Assembly: GCA_021802745.1 (NCBI GenBank)
Contig: JAJZRK010000212.1
Location: forward strand, 1-5,546
DNA length: 5,546 bases
Source of the DNA: a bacterium
GTDB lineage: Bacteria; Gemmatimonadota; Gemmatimonadetes; Gemmatimonadales; Gemmatimonadaceae
Direction of reading: 5' to 3'
A model generated the notes under the pieces. That model was given only the letters and a program-made list of their open reading frames with translations, was not told where the DNA came from and ran no database searches. Positions 1-5,546 of the stretch are shown here, piece after piece; position 1 is the first letter of the stretch, and each line of letters opens with the position of its first letter. Made by a program: the position numbers and the translations under genes.

Positions 1-1
1 C

Positions 2-1240
2 TTCTGTTATGTCGCCCCGCATCGCGGGCTCGACACGCGAGGCATTGCCGACGCGGAGCCGCGGCTCGAACAGACCGACCTCGTGGGCGGCGCGCAGTAC
101 TTCGACGCCATCACCGACGACGCCCGGCTCACCCTCGCCACGATGCTCGACGCCACGGTGGCCGGCGCAACGGTGCTGAACCACGCGGACGTGACCGGCC
201 TGCTCTGGACCGACGGTCGGGTCAGCGGGGCGCGCGTCACCGACCGGCTCGGCGGACGGTCGTTCGACATCGCCGCGGCGTGCGTGGTGAACGCCACGGG
301 ACCGTGGACCGATCGGGTGCGCCGGATGGAGGATCCCTCCGCCACCCCCGCCGTGCTTGGCAGCAAGGGGGTGCACATTGCCGTTCCTGCGGCACGCGTC
401 GGCAACCGCGGCGCGGTCACCCTGCTCGCACCCGACGGGCGCGTGATGTTCGTGCTTCCCGCCGGTCCGTGCACGCTCATTGGCACCACCGAAACCGAGG
501 ACCACGCGCTCCCGGACGAGGTGCGCGCGACGCGCGACGATGTCGCGTACCTGCTCGCCGCGGCCAACCAGGTCTTCCCCTTGGCGCAGCTGAAGACGAA
601 CGACGTGATCGCCGCCTGGGCGGGGATTCGCCCGCTTGCCGCCGCCGTCCGCTCGGGCGACGCCAACTCCGCCTCGCGCGAGCATCTCGTCGCGACCGGG
701 CCCGGCGGTGTCATCACCGTGACCGGCGGCAAGCTTACCACGTATCGCGTCATCGGACGCGACACGGTCCGCGCCGTCTTCCACGCACTCAAGCGGCGCG
801 CCCCGCGCGCGTCGAGTGATGAACCGCCCCTCGCCGGCGGCGACGTGCGCGACCTTGGTGCGGAGGTTGCGGCCGCGCGCGCCGCAACGGGCGCCGACGA
901 CATTGCCGCCTGGCTGGTGCGCGCCCACGGCGGGGCGTGGCAACAAGTGTGGTCGCGCACGCAGGGCGACGAACGACTCGCCTTGCGGCTCGCTCCAGAC
1001 TTGCCGTACATCGCCGCCGAAGTGGTGCACGCCGTCGAGGTCGAGCACGCGTGCACCATCGCCGATGTGCTGGTGCGGCGCCTGCACCTCGCCTTCGAGT
1101 CGCGCGATCACGGCCGCGGCGTTGCGCCGGGAGTAGCGGAACTGATGGCGCCGCGACTCGGATGGACCGATCGCGGCATTGCGCTCGCCCTCAGTGACTT
1201 CGATGCCACGGTGCGCCGCCTCTTCACGATCGACCCCTGA
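2..1240 (+). CDS. glpD: Aerobic glycerol-3-phosphate dehydrogenase, 5'-truncated by window edge
   Basis: This is the FAD enzyme that oxidises sn-glycerol 3-phosphate to dihydroxyacetone phosphate at the membrane and passes electrons to quinone. The reading frame is open from position 2, so the start and the N-terminal GxGxxG FAD-binding segment lie left of the window; 412 codons remain of a usual ~500-550. A GTG at 83 is internal, because family-like sequence (AEPRL, then GGAQYFDA) continues upstream of it. Seen motifs are TDDARL just after position 113, NATGPW at 290-307 (second FAD/Rossmann-side motif), IGTTETED near 479-502, GIRPL at 623-637 and GGKLTTYR at 725-748; the last two are the classic GlpD active-site and FAD-proximal motifs. 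The final ~120 residues match the helical C-terminal domain of the family (PYIAAEVVHAVEVE, then DVLVRR and LAFESRD). It ends in TGA with no visible terminator, and the next gene follows after 41 nt in the same direction. No frameshift or missing motif is visible. Confidence 0.95.
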   Translation, partial: FCYVAPHRGLDTRGIADAEPRLEQTDLVGGAQYFDAITDDARLTLATMLDATVAGATVLNHADVTGLLWTDGRVSGARVTDRLGGRSFDIAAACVVNATGPWTDRVRRMEDPSATPAVLGSKGVHIAVPAARVGNRGAVTLLAPDGRVMFVLPAGPCTLIGTTETEDHALPDEVRATRDDVAYLLAAANQVFPLAQLKTNDVIAAWAGIRPLAAAVRSGDANSASREHLVATGPGGVITVTGGKLTTYRVIGRDTVRAVFHALKRRAPRASSDEPPLAGGDVRDLGAEVAAARAATGADDIAAWLVRAHGGAWQQVWSRTQGDERLALRLAPDLPYIAAEVVHAVEVEHACTIADVLVRRLHLAFESRDHGRGVAPGVAELMAPRLGWTDRGIALALSDFDATVRRLFTIDP

Positions 1241-1281
1241 GTTGGCATCTTCATCCTCCTCTCACCTCTCCGCCCCCCACT

Positions 1282-2496
1282 ATGTCTGCTCGCCCCCTGC
1301 GCGCCGCGATGGCGCTCCTGCTCGGCACCCTCGCCTGCTCCACGGCGGCGCCCAACGGCGCACCGGTGCTTGTGGTGGACGATGCGCCCGCTGCCGGCGC
1401 TGATGCCCTGACGCCGTATCTCACGGCCACATCGGATGGCACGCTCTGGATGAGTTGGATGGAGCGCGGCGCCGACTCGGTCTGGACGCTCCGCGCCGCG
1501 AGCCGGCCGCCGCGCGAACACTGGACGCCGCCGCGCCTCGTGCTGCGCGACAGCCTCCTCTTCGCCAACTGGGCCGACTTTCCTTCCATCGTGGTGGATG
1601 CGCAGGGGCACCTGCTCGTGCACTTTCTGCGCCGCGCGGCGCCGGGCAAGTACTCGTATCACGCCTGGGTCACGGCGAGTACCGACCAGGGAGCAACGTG
1701 GAGCGCGCCCCAGCGTCTGCACCGTGACACGAGCGCCACCGAACACGGCTTTGCCGCACTCGTGCCGCAGGGCGACGGTTCGACCTATGCCGCCTGGCTC
1801 GATGGACGCGCCACCGGCGGCGAGGCGGGCGCGATGAGTCTCGGATTCGGCATCGTGGATGCGGCCCTGAAGATGCAGCCCGATACGATGCTCGACACCC
1901 GCACGTGCGACTGCTGCCAGGTCGCGGGGGCGCGGACGAGCAGCGGGGCGCTCTTCGCCTATCGCGATCGTACGGCGGAGGAGGTGCGCGACATCGCGGT
2001 GGTGCGATACGACGCGGGGCGCTGGATCGCCCCGGCAATCGTTCACGACGACGGCTGGGTCACCAAGGCGTGCCCCGTGAACGGCCCGGCGCTGTCAGCG
2101 CACGAACGCCGCGTGGCACTCGCCTGGTTCACGAAGGCGCGCGACACCGCCAAGGTGCAACTCGCATTCAGCGACGACGACGGCGCGTCGTGGCGCACGC
2201 CGGTCCGCGTGGACGACGGCGCACCGATCGGGCGCGTGGACGTCGAACTACTCGCCGACTCGAGCGCCCTCGTGACCTGGATGGAGCAGACCAAGAAGGG
2301 CGCCGCCAACATTCGCGCGCGACGCATCTGGCGCGACGGTCGCGCGTCACCTGCCGCGGTCGTGATGCCGTCCAGCGAGGCGCGTCAGGCAGGGTTCCCG
2401 CGCATCGCCGCGCTCAGCGGGTCGGAAGTCGCCGTCGTCTGGCGCGAACTGTCGTCCCCGGCGCGCCTGCGCCTGGCGCGACTGCGGATGCCGTAG
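1282..2496 (+). CDS. Exported sialidase-fold (BNR/Asp-box) lipoprotein, function unknown
   Basis: The product has 404 residues. Residues 1-19 look like a signal peptide: a basic start (MSARPLR), a hydrophobic stretch (AAMALLLGTLA) and Cys19 in a TLAC context, a non-ideal lipobox, so a lipoprotein is likely but not certain. Two Asp-boxes (SxDxGxxW), the hairpin signature of sialidase-type beta-propellers, lie at residues 133-140 (STDQGATW) and 297-304 (SDDDGASW); degenerate blades such as SDGTLWMSWM (51-60) fill the rest. Between them is CDCCQ (Cys209, 211, 212), then YRDR (227-230) and CPVNGP with Cys264, a set I recall as conserved in bacterial proteins labelled exo-alpha-sialidase. I cannot identify the sialidase Arg triad or the Tyr/Glu pair, so enzymatic sialidase activity is not supported. 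The start at 1282 is preferred over ATG 1309 because it supplies the basic n-region. The 41-nt upstream gap is pyrimidine-rich with no Shine-Dalgarno; cotranscription with glpD is possible. The gene converges on greA. Confidence 0.8.
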   Translation: MSARPLRAAMALLLGTLACSTAAPNGAPVLVVDDAPAAGADALTPYLTATSDGTLWMSWMERGADSVWTLRAASRPPREHWTPPRLVLRDSLLFANWADFPSIVVDAQGHLLVHFLRRAAPGKYSYHAWVTASTDQGATWSAPQRLHRDTSATEHGFAALVPQGDGSTYAAWLDGRATGGEAGAMSLGFGIVDAALKMQPDTMLDTRTCDCCQVAGARTSSGALFAYRDRTAEEVRDIAVVRYDAGRWIAPAIVHDDGWVTKACPVNGPALSAHERRVALAWFTKARDTAKVQLAFSDDDGASWRTPVRVDDGAPIGRVDVELLADSSALVTWMEQTKKGAANIRARRIWRDGRASPAAVVMPSSEARQAGFPRIAALSGSEVAVVWRELSSPARLRLARLRMP

Positions 2497-2513
2497 CGGC
2501 CGCGTGCGCTACG
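2492..2513. terminator. Inverted repeat spanning both convergent stop codons
   Basis: CGTAGCG (2492-2498) and its exact reverse complement CGCTACG (2507-2513) flank an 8-nt loop. The TAG of the plus-strand propeller gene (2494-2496) lies in the left arm and the TAG of minus-strand greA (2509-2511) in the right arm. The same hairpin would form in both transcripts at their ends. Neither side has a T run, so it is not a canonical intrinsic terminator; it could be a bidirectional end-stabilising or factor-assisted structure, or chance in GC-rich DNA. Confidence 0.3.
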
Positions 2514-2976
2514 CGTCGTGGATCGTCGTCAGCGCCACGATCTTCAGCTTGCGCGTCCGCGTTGGCAGTTTGAGCGTCACCAGGTCACCCACCGACTTGC
2601 CGAGGAGCGAGCGGCCGATGGGCGACATCATCGTCACGTGCCCCTCCTCGAAGTCCTCGGAATCGCCGAAGACGAGATGGTAGGTCTCGTGCACCTGCGT
2701 CTCCTGGCACTGCACCACGACCTTTGACCCCAGCCCGGCCCGGTCGTTCGGAATCTGGCTCGGGTCGATGGTCGAGAGCTTCGAGAGGCGCGACGTGAGC
2801 TGGCCGAGCCGTGCCTGCACGAACTGCTGACGCTCGAGCGCCGACTTGTACTCGCTGTTTTCGCGCAGGTCGCCCATCTCCACGGCGCGGCGGATCTCCG
2901 CCGGGAGCGTCACGTTCAGCTCGTAGCGGAGCTTCTCGGCTTCGTCGCTGAGCTTCTTCTTGAGGGCTTCGATCAT
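2509..2976 (-). CDS. greA: GreA/GreB-family transcript cleavage elongation factor
   Basis: Gre factors enter the RNA polymerase secondary channel and stimulate cleavage of backtracked RNA. The 155-residue product starts MIEALKKKLS at ATG 2976-2974. Upstream in-frame sequence is only the antisense of the neighbouring gene, so a longer start is rejected. The N-terminal coiled coil (about 1-70) carries GDLRENSEY at 35-43, with Asp36 and Glu39 in the place of the acidic tip residues that coordinate catalytic Mg2+, so cleavage activity is expected. The C-terminal FKBP-like domain (about 80-155) contains SPIGRSLLGKSVGDLVTLKLP (118-138), matching the family's SPIARGLIGKxxGD pattern, and ends LKIVALTTIHDA. 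By eye against E. coli GreA recalled from memory, the first helix between AEKLR and GDL is about 7 residues shorter, so this may be a distinct greA-like subgroup rather than the housekeeping copy. There is no clear Shine-Dalgarno. The 5' region holds a possible promoter and a leader hairpin. Confidence 0.92.
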   Translation of the reverse strand: MIEALKKKLSDEAEKLRYELNVTLPAEIRRAVEMGDLRENSEYKSALERQQFVQARLGQLTSRLSKLSTIDPSQIPNDRAGLGSKVVVQCQETQVHETYHLVFGDSEDFEEGHVTMMSPIGRSLLGKSVGDLVTLKLPTRTRKLKIVALTTIHDA

Positions 2977-2992
2977 CGGGGGCGGATCCGGG

Positions 2993-3034
2993 AAAAGACA
3001 AAAGGACGGCGCCCGGCCGTTGCGGGCCGGGCGC
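2993..3034 (-). terminator. Candidate attenuator hairpin in the greA leader
   Basis: Reading the minus strand toward greA, a perfect 10-bp GC stem (GCGCCCGGCC at 3009-3018 with GGCCGGGCGC at 3025-3034, 6-nt loop) is followed by TTTTGTCTTTT (3003 to 2993) and then, 17 nt later, the greA ATG. This resembles an intrinsic terminator placed inside the untranslated leader. There is no minus-strand gene upstream in the window for it to terminate, so it would act on greA itself. Weak points: five non-T bases (CGTCC) separate the stem from the T run, and the run is broken by GTC. E. coli greA is known to carry a leader terminator that yields the GraL small RNAs, which makes attenuation plausible by analogy only. 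Confidence 0.4.
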
Positions 3035-3062
3035 TCGACGCGTGCTTGGTTGCTCTGAAGGG

Positions 3063-3091
3063 AAATTAGGCACTTTCCCCCGCTGGGGCAA
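3063..3091 (-). promoter_or_regulatory. Possible sigma70-like promoter for greA
   Basis: On the minus strand TTGCCC (3091-3086) and TAATTT (3068-3063) are separated by exactly 17 bp. The -35 matches 4 of 6 and the -10 matches 3 of 6 consensus positions. The -10 lies in one of the few AT-rich patches of this intergenic region. Transcription would begin near 3056, giving a leader of about 80 nt that contains the hairpin at 3009-3034. The -10 is poor, so this is a suggestion; no comparable plus-strand promoter for the divergent gene could be picked out. Confidence 0.3.
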
Positions 3092-3198
3092 TCGGGGGCG
3101 CGGGCGCTGCTGGCCTCCACATGAACGGTCAGCGTAGCTTGTGCAGTACCGCCCCATGCGGCGGCGATTCCCCCACTCCTGCTCGACGGCGAGGCCTG

Positions 3199-4050
3199 AT
3201 GTCCGACGATCCCATCATCACGCGGCAGGCGCTCCTCGAGCTGCTGCCCGCGTTCGCCGAGCTGTACGCCGCGCGTCCGATTGTCGTCAATGATGGCGGT
3301 ATGCACTTCAACCACGCGTTCGCGGCCTTTGCGTTGGCGCGTCACTTGGCGCCGCCGGTGATCATCGAGAGTGGTGTCTGGAAGGGGCAATCCACCTGGC
3401 TCTTCGAGCAGGCCTGTCCCCAGGCCACGCTGTTCTGCCTCGATCCCAATCCCGACGTGCGCCAGTATACGTCGCCGCGGGCCGAGTATCGCACCGACGA
3501 CTTTGCGCTGCTCGACTGGTCGCACATCGCGCGCGATACGGCGCTCTGTTTCTTTGACGATCACCAGAATTGTTTTCAGCGCCTCGTGGAGATGAAGTGG
3601 TGGGGATTCAGGCGCGCCATCTTCGAGGACAACTTTCCGTGCGGCGAGGGGGACTGCTACTCGCTGCGCCACGTGCGCGCCGGCTTTGGGCATCCGCACC
3701 TGCAGATGTCGGCGTCCTACCAGGGGACGTGGCGCGAGCGGTACACGCGCCGGCGGCACGAGCAGGTCCTTCACGCGCACTACCCGCGCCAGGCCATGCT
3801 GCGGCGGCCCAATACCACCGACCGCGCGGCGCTGGAGCTGAACCTGCGCGCGTATCAGGAGATTCCGCCGGTCGTGCGCTACCCACACAACAATTGGGGT
3901 GGCGAATGGACCGGCGCATATGCGTCGGAGCCACCGTTGCGCGACGCCTTCGGCGACGATGCCGTTGGCCGTGTGCTGCAGGCGATCGAATCCGACAATC
4001 CAGGGCGTGCGTTCGGCTACGGATATCTCTGCGGCGTGGTGCTGCGCTGA
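3199..4050 (+). CDS. Class I methyltransferase-like (Rossmann) protein, substrate unknown
   Basis: The product has 283 residues. The ATG at 3199 is chosen because GAGG at 3191-3194 lies just upstream (4-nt spacing, rather short) and the protein becomes ordered from MSDDPIITRQALLELL; an in-frame ATG at 3121 would add 26 low-quality residues. The central part reads like a SAM-binding Rossmann core: IIESGVWKGQST (55-66) after a hydrophobic strand corresponds to motif I, Asp82 in FCLDPNPD ends strand 2, FFDDHQN (118-124) resembles the D/H strand-4 motif of metal-dependent sugar or macrolide O-methyltransferases, and FEDNFP (142-147) follows at strand 5. The C-terminal third is rich in Tyr, Trp and Arg (YPHNNWGGEW) and matches no domain I know. 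No signal peptide or membrane segment is seen. It is divergent from greA with a 222-nt gap and is followed by a CRISPR array with no evident functional link. Methyltransferase activity is an inference from fold-like motifs; cephalosporin-hydroxylase/TylF-like enzymes are the nearest analogy. Confidence 0.75.
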   Translation: MSDDPIITRQALLELLPAFAELYAARPIVVNDGGMHFNHAFAAFALARHLAPPVIIESGVWKGQSTWLFEQACPQATLFCLDPNPDVRQYTSPRAEYRTDDFALLDWSHIARDTALCFFDDHQNCFQRLVEMKWWGFRRAIFEDNFPCGEGDCYSLRHVRAGFGHPHLQMSASYQGTWRERYTRRRHEQVLHAHYPRQAMLRRPNTTDRAALELNLRAYQEIPPVVRYPHNNWGGEWTGAYASEPPLRDAFGDDAVGRVLQAIESDNPGRAFGYGYLCGVVLR

Positions 4051-4266
4051 AGGTCGCGGCCGAGTGCGGGTCCTTGCGCCCTCGTGATGATCGGTGGCGA
4101 TCTGTTTATCGGCGGGAGGTGTCGCGCCTCGCGTCCCTACTCGCGTCCCTACTCGCGCCCCGCCGAGCGGCCTCCCGAGTCGCTGCGTTCGCAGCGGGCG
4201 AATATCCCGGTGATCGCCGTGCGGAGCGCGGCAGCCGCCTCCTCTACTTTCCCGCTGTACGAGGGG
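4051..4266. other. Non-coding spacer between methyltransferase-like gene and CRISPR trailer end
   Basis: I see no credible gene here. It contains a 12-nt tandem repeat (4128-4157) and a small hairpin CGCTGC-GTTC-GCAGCG (4181-4196) without a T run on either side. By repeat polarity this is the leader-distal flank of the array, so it would hold the array's transcript end rather than its promoter. No T-tract terminator is visible for either the gene on the left or the array on the right. Confidence 0.6.
4128..4157 (+). repeat. Short tandem repeat, 12-nt unit
   Basis: The unit CTCGCGTCCCTA occurs twice exactly (4128-4139, 4140-4151) and a third copy begins CTCGCG at 4152-4157 before diverging into CCCC. 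It is non-coding. Slippage or a small local duplication would explain it; no function is evident. Confidence 0.8.
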
Positions 4267-4478
4267 GTTTCAACCCACGCGCCGCGCGGGGCGCTACCGA
4301 CGCCGAGATCACACGCACGCTGCGGCTGCCTGTTTCAATCCACGCGCCCCTCGCGGGGCGCGACACGCCTGACGCTCGCGCACTCCGTGGACGAAACGCG
4401 GTTTCAATCCACGCGCCCGGTGCGGCAGGCGAACGATTGATCGATGTTTCAATCCACGCGCCCCGCGTTGTTGGAGCA
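4267..4478 (-). repeat. Degenerate leader-distal end of the CRISPR array (first four repeats)
   Basis: The copy at 4267-4297 is 31 nt, with two C lost from the C run, T8 to C and G31 to T. The copy at 4332-4364 has one change (G20 to T). The copy at 4401-4433 matches for 18 nt, then carries six mismatches in the remaining 15. The copy starting at 4446 matches only its first 22 nt (to 4467). Repeat-to-repeat distance drops from 65-69 nt to 45 nt (4401 to 4446) and 51 nt (4446 to 4497). All four keep the GTTTCAA end. This is the usual pattern for the oldest end of an array, where repeats are no longer renewed. Confidence 0.9.
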
Positions 4479-5546
4479 CTTGTACTTGTCGACGAAGTTT
4501 CAATCCACGCGCCCCGCGCGGGGCGCGACGCGAGTCGAGGGCCTTCGCCAAGCCGGTGTAGTAGTTTCAATCCACGCGCCCGGCGCGGGGCGCGACCATG
4601 GCGGCCGGGCATCCAAAAGACTTCGCATGGGTTTCAATCCACGCGCCCCGCGCGGGGCGCGACCCACCGGCCCGTTGGGGCTCGTGCGGCTGTTGACGTT
4701 TCAATCCACGCGCCCCGCGCGGGGCGCGACCTTTCTGCCGCTCGTAGCCGCCGGCGGTGCGCAGTTTCAATCCACGCGCCCCGCGCGGGGCGCGACCCAC
4801 CGTGGCGACCCCTAGCAAAGTAGTGTCGAGTTTCAATCCACGCGCCCCGCGCGGGGCGCGACGGCGGCGCGCAACGTCTTCACATCCTCTCGCGTGTTTC
4901 AATCCACGCGCCCCGCGCGGGGTGCGACGGGCATGAGTGCCTATCGCGCATTCCTCGAGGCGTTTCAATCCACGCGCCCCGCGCGGGGCGCGACCGCGAC
5001 GACGGATGCGACCCTGACGGCCACGGACCAGTTTCAATCCACGCGCCCCGCGCGGGGCGCGACCCGAACGCACCGCCGCCCGTGCCGTCTATGACGTTTC
5101 AATCCACGCGCCCCGCGCGGGGCGCGACCCGCCGCCGAGTACGGCATCACGGACGTGTATACGTTTCAATCCACGCGCCCCGCGCGGGGCGCGACCTTCT
5201 TGAACAGGTGCCCCTTGAGCATCGTCAGGTTTCAATCCACGCGCCCCGCGCGGGGCGCGACGCACTGGCTCAAGGTCCAGATCCAGGCGGGCGAGTTTCA
5301 ATCCACGCGCCCCGCGCGGGGCGCGACAACGCTGACTGCATTCACCCCCGCGAGCGTGCAGTTTCAATCCACGCGCCCCGCGCGGGGCGCGACATTGACG
5401 ACCTGTTCGTGGAATGCGGGCGAATGGAGTTTCAATCCACGCGCCCCGCGCGGGGCGCGACGCGCGCGCACGTCGTCCGTGCGGATGACGTCGCTGTTTC
5501 AATCCACGCGCCCCGCGCGGGGCGCGACCACCCGACGGCCGCAAAT
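4267..5546 (-). CRISPR. Type I-C-like CRISPR array, 20 repeats, continuing past right edge
   Basis: On the plus strand the 33-nt repeat is GTTTCAATCCA, then the 20-nt palindrome CGCGCCCCGCGCGGGGCGCG, then AC. Repeat starts are 4267, 4332, 4401, 4446, 4497, 4564, 4631, 4698, 4764, 4830, 4896, 4962, 5031, 5096, 5163, 5229, 5295, 5361, 5429 and 5496. Fourteen copies are exact; those at 4332, 4564 and 4896 have one change each, and those at 4267, 4401 and 4446 are degenerate. Intact spacers are 32-36 nt and all differ; a partial spacer fills 5529-5546. On the minus strand the repeat begins GTCGC and ends GTGGATTGAAAC, the established type I-C repeat form, where Cas5d cuts at the stem base and would leave the 11-nt handle UGGAUUGAAAC. 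Transcription is therefore inferred right to left, with leader and cas genes outside the window. Repeat decay at the left end agrees with this polarity. Subtype is inferred from repeat family alone. Confidence 0.97.

Noticed and set aside
7..1059. 350-codon open frame on the minus strand opposite glpD
   Set aside because: It is antisense to clear GlpD motifs, its product is Ser/Arg/Ala-rich without any domain, and long antisense open frames are expected at this GC content.
1108..2046. 312-codon minus-strand open frame opposite the propeller gene
   Set aside because: It overlaps the end of glpD and the Asp-box protein, has Arg-rich composition and no recognisable domain.
3121..3198. Longer start for the methyltransferase-like gene at ATG 3121
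   Set aside because: The 26 added residues (Pro/Arg/Cys-rich) look non-coding, and a GAGG element precedes ATG 3199.
2977..3888. Upstream extension of greA to a 459-residue protein
   Set aside because: The extra 304 residues are the antisense of the methyltransferase-like gene and the intergenic region; Gre proteins are about 155-160 residues and the ATG at 2976 fits.
4143..4175. Possible fossil CRISPR repeat left of the array, sharing CGCGCCCCGC
   Set aside because: Only the GC core matches; the diagnostic GTTTCAATCCA half matches about 5 of 11 positions, which chance explains in this composition.
4181..4196. Hairpin CGCTGC-GTTC-GCAGCG as a terminator for the array or the upstream gene
   Set aside because: The stem is only 6 bp and no T run follows on either strand.
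3570..4823. 417-codon plus-strand open frame running from the methyltransferase-like gene into the array
   Set aside because: It is an alternative frame of the gene at 3199-4050 followed by translated CRISPR repeats, with no domain.
4244..5544. Repetitive proteins with RAPRGARGLK or FQSTRPARGA units on both strands
   Set aside because: These are translations of the CRISPR repeats; most repeat intervals are near 66 nt, a multiple of 3, which keeps frames open artificially.

Overview
The window comes from a GC-rich bacterium. All four genes use strongly GC-biased third positions, and the two short leaders I could inspect (before the sialidase-fold gene and before greA) lack a clear Shine-Dalgarno sequence. 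The gene content would suit Gemmatimonadota or a similar high-GC phylum, but that placement is a guess.

Positions 2-2496 hold two same-strand genes. The first is the 3' four-fifths of glpD (FAD-dependent, quinone-linked glycerol-3-phosphate dehydrogenase), cut by the left edge. The second, 41 nt downstream, encodes a probable exported lipoprotein with a sialidase/BNR-type beta-propeller and a conserved-looking CxCC cysteine cluster. It converges with a minus-strand greA/greB-family transcript-cleavage factor gene (2509-2976). The two stop codons sit in opposite arms of a small inverted repeat. greA has a 5' region with a possible sigma70-like promoter and a strong GC hairpin followed by T runs, which may be a leader attenuator. 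Divergent from it, 3199-4050 encodes a protein with a class I SAM-methyltransferase-like core of unknown substrate.

From 4267 to the right edge is a CRISPR array with 20 recognisable 33-nt repeats. The repeat, read on the minus strand, ends in GTGGATTGAAAC, the signature of the type I-C repeat family. That polarity puts transcription right to left and the leader and any cas genes beyond position 5546. The left end is the old, leader-distal end: its first four repeats are mutated or truncated and two repeat intervals are shortened, while nearly all repeats to the right are identical. No cas gene lies in the window.

glpD, the beta-propeller gene, greA and the methyltransferase-like gene show no evident joint pathway. 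I found no convincing new multi-gene system. The most informative structures are the decaying array end, the perfect 20-nt palindrome in the repeat, the greA leader hairpin and the cysteine-bearing propeller.
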